Below are positions 61,395 through 64,000 of a stretch of DNA of 64,000 nucleotides, one piece after another; the stretch's first letter is position 1, and the number at the start of each line of letters is the position of its first letter. Both the position numbers and the translations under genes were made by a program. The notes under the pieces are model-generated. The model made no database searches, was not told the DNA's origin, and saw only the letters and a list, made by a program, of their open reading frames with translations. This stretch comes from Corynespora cassiicola (lineage: Eukaryota > Ascomycota > Dothideomycetes > Pleosporales > Corynesporascaceae): positions 3,410,001 to 3,474,000 of the forward strand of contig JAEUWY010000001.1 in assembly GCA_022059125.1 (NCBI GenBank), read 5' to 3'.

Positions 61395-62879
61395 CGGAGG
61401 CGGCAGAAGCGCAGGCGTCAGGATCAGGGTTCGGAATAGCACGCGAAGGAACGCGCGAAGGAACACACACGGTGCTTGTTTGTGGTCGCATAAGGTGGCG
61501 GCATCGTAACGGGTCGCGTGGGAGGCCTGTTGACGTTCAGTGAGACACGGCTTCCTGACAGAGCGTAGTCAGCAGGCGGGTTGGGGACTGGGACACGCGC
61601 TCAGCCTTCGCCGGCGCAGGCGCATGATTGGGCACTGTCTGGGAAAATCCTCTTCTAATGTTAGAATGCGACGATGATCTCCCGCCGCGGCGCGCCCGCT
61701 GGCAGCGACAGTTGCGCGCAGTCCATCCGCCGTGAGCAAGCCGGCCGTGTGGTGGGCGCGGTTGTCTGTCCTGCAGTCATCTGAAGCTTGTCCAGATGCT
61801 CGCACCAGCGTTTGGCGAGCATCACGTGGCGACGCCTTAGTCAGACCCCGAACCTCCACCTCTACTCATCATCGCCTAGACGCGTCCCGCATCACTGCCT
61901 CGATGAGCTACCGTCTCAGCTTGCGGGCTCGCACCGCAATTGCACAGCCGCTTCCCTGGGGCTCAGGCCTATCAGGCACCTCTACTGGCACTGGTCTGGC
62001 CGGCTCCGGCTACATGTTGCCACACACCCACCACCACCATCCCTCGAACGGCATTGATTTCCTGCCATTGCGGCTGGGCCGAGCACCTCAAGGCCTCGAG
62101 ACGTCTTCTATCCCTGGCCCCCACAGTCACGAGCATGAGGCTCTCCAGGTCCATGGCTGTGGCTCGCCCATGACTAGCAATCCTCCGGCTTGGTCCGGGG
62201 GTTAGGCTAATAATATTAACTTCAACAATGGCAATTTTCCACGGCCACTTAGCATGAGTTCGCATCATTCGAGCGACTATAGCAAGGAACCGCTGGCTGC
62301 CTGACCGTCCAGGTGGGCACACGGACGAACCTGTCTCCCCGTTCCCGCCCCTACGGCCGCCTATATCCAGGCGTTCAGGTTCATGCTTGGGCCAATTGAC
62401 CCTTCATTCCAGCATGTCTAGAAATTCAGGCAATCCTTATACTTGTTCTAGAAAAGATCGCAGCATCGAGCTTCACAAGTGAGTATCCAACACAGGACAC
62501 CCAGCGTGAGCAGCATGTTTACTATCTTTATACACTGCGTCTACGCCGTTTCCCCCTGATAACAACTTAATTACTAGGGCGCACAAGGCTCTGCCAGCTC
62601 CCGTAACCACTTCTCACCCTCCGTATATATCCACAAGTCTGCCTTACTTTCTTTGAACCTCTGCCAACGCGCCCAAGAGCCCATCCTTGCAGTTCCCACT
62701 TCTTTTTAAAAACTTGGCAAAGACCGATCGTTTCTCGTTGGAACCACACACCCATCGGCCGTTCCGCTGTTAGGCCGCCCCTAGGCTTCCACATTCGGTA
62801 CTTTGTGCCGGTCCTCTCCATACTTTTTAAGCCCACCCAATTACCTCTTGCTGTCAGTGGCCAAAGGCTACAAGCAGCT
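61395..62879. other. Divergent intergenic region between the 2EXR gene and the Zn2Cys6 factor
   Basis: About 1.49 kb. A TATATAT-containing stretch at about 62625-62632 may belong to the promoter of the plus-strand factor. A plus-strand frame near 61902-62205 with a His/Pro-rich segment is short and unsupported. Confidence 0.5.
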
Positions 62880-64000
62880 ATGCTCCCTGACAATCAAAAG
62901 AAGGGGAGCTGTAGGCCATGTCGAGATAGGTTGGCACAGGTGAGCAGCATCTACCCATGATTTTCGAGTATTTTGCACTGACTGTGTAGTGCGACAGGAA
63001 GAAGCCTCGATGTACCGAATGCGTCAACAAGAACAAACAATGCGGAGGCTATGACATGGGCCATATCTTTATCAACGTCAATTCAACTGGCCCACCACCA
63101 CTCTGGAATAGGACTCAGAACGCACAAAAGTACCTCGTCCTGGACCTTGCCTCTCAACCTCAGTTTCCGACCATCTCTCAGTCTCCTCCGTCTGCGTCAG
63201 TTCCCACACAAACCCAATGGCCCAATTTTCCGAACCCGGACCCGAAAAATGTCCACGCCATGGTCGATGTGTTCCTCGATCTTTACTATAGACGATTTGG
63301 CCCTGAAAAAACTCCTACTGACTTGCTGACGCCTGGAAACGAGTCGGGTGGTTGGCGATACCTACTCCCGTATTGGCTGGGGCAGTCGCCGATCCTCGAC
63401 ACAGCTATTGGGGCACTGGCTGCATCTTTTATTGGTAGTCAGTATCAGGACGAGAGACTGATTGACCACGCAAGAAACATGTACCTGCACGCATTGCAGA
63501 TGGTCCAGAAGGCTCTTCCAGAACCTAATTCGACGCAACGAAAGGATCTATTGGCAACAACTCTCGTGATGAGTTCGACTGAACTGTTCATGTTCAACGA
63601 AGGCGGCACTGGCCAAGTGGCCCATATCGAAGGGGCAACTAAGCTCCTGAATGCGTCTCTCAAGACACTGCAGTTTGAAGAACTGCACGTCTACATACTG
63701 AACCAGGGGCTATTCGAAAGCCTGGCATCTCGCCGGCATTATCTGTTCTCTTCTGATGAATATCGGGACGCAGCACGGCATATTTACTCTTGTTCTCGCA
63801 CTAGTCGTAACGAGCTGTATTTTCAGTGGTGTGAGATCATCCTTCCTCTCCCGAACATTTTGCGCGCTAGCGATAGCATGGCCATTCCCGGCGCATCCTC
63901 GCGATCGTCCTCGTCTACATCATCATCTACAACAGCACTTGCACTTTTGAACGAGTTGACCCGAATGGAGCAAGCACTCTCTTCGTGGTACGATCGGGTA
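62880..64000 (+). CDS. Zn2Cys6 transcription factor, 3' end beyond the window
   Basis: join(62880..62939, 62990..>64000); 357 codons are visible and the frame is still open at the edge. The zinc cluster has Cys11, Cys14, Cys21, Cys28, Cys31 and Cys38 with C-X2-C-X6-C-X6-C-X2-C-X6-C spacing, followed by GGYDMG, as often seen in this class. The middle part (VDVFLDLYYRRFGP, LDTAIGALAASFIG, ARNMYLHALQMVQKAL, VAHIEGATKLL) resembles the fungal_trans_2 regulatory region of C6 factors. The 50-bp intron falls immediately before Cys21, inside the cluster; without it the frame stops early. It is divergent from the 2EXR gene. The target pathway is unknown. Confidence 0.88.

Overview
The window is nuclear DNA of a filamentous ascomycete (Pezizomycotina), most likely a Dothideomycete. 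The evidence is short introns of about 45-200 bp with GT..AG borders, Zn2Cys6 regulators, a dispersed 5S rRNA gene, a head-to-head pair of myosin-like chitin synthases, and several proteins of the 2EXR/DUF7730-like type that are abundant in Dothideomycetes. The class assignment is inference. Introns were placed by splice signals, reading frame and family knowledge. In every complete spliced model the exon lengths add up to a whole number of codons.

Left part (1-14 kb): a group III G-protein alpha subunit (minus) faces a Hog1/SakA stress MAP kinase (plus) across a 2.9-kb GC-rich, repeat-laden intergenic region. Downstream of HOG1 lies AVL9 (late secretory pathway), then one small uncertain gene. 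From about 14.8 to 20.6 kb the DNA looks more AT-rich and holds accessory genes: two convergent, membrane-anchored DUF7730-like paralogues and a small secreted protein.

Central part (21-46.5 kb): END3 (endocytosis and actin), the class VII chitin synthase csmB and the class V chitin synthase csmA (divergent, sharing a 2.5-kb promoter region), eIF5B, a solitary 5S rRNA gene, and the beta-1,6-glucan synthesis protein KRE6/SKN1. Thiamine pyrophosphokinase follows KRE6.

Right part (49-64 kb): gene-poor. It has a short Zn2Cys6 regulator, a 7.4-kb stretch without a convincing gene (possibly a decayed or unrecognised multi-exon gene at 57.8-59.1 kb), a 2EXR-type protein, and a Zn2Cys6 transcription factor cut by the window end.

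Taken together, many of the conserved genes act in polarized growth, vesicle traffic, cell-wall synthesis and stress signalling (G-alpha, HOG1, AVL9, END3, csmA, csmB, KRE6). Whether this neighbourhood is functionally meaningful or coincidental cannot be decided from one window. I did not find a clearly new biological system. The best candidates for new biology are the DUF7730-like pair with its secreted neighbour, and the unexplained reading frames near 58-59 kb.
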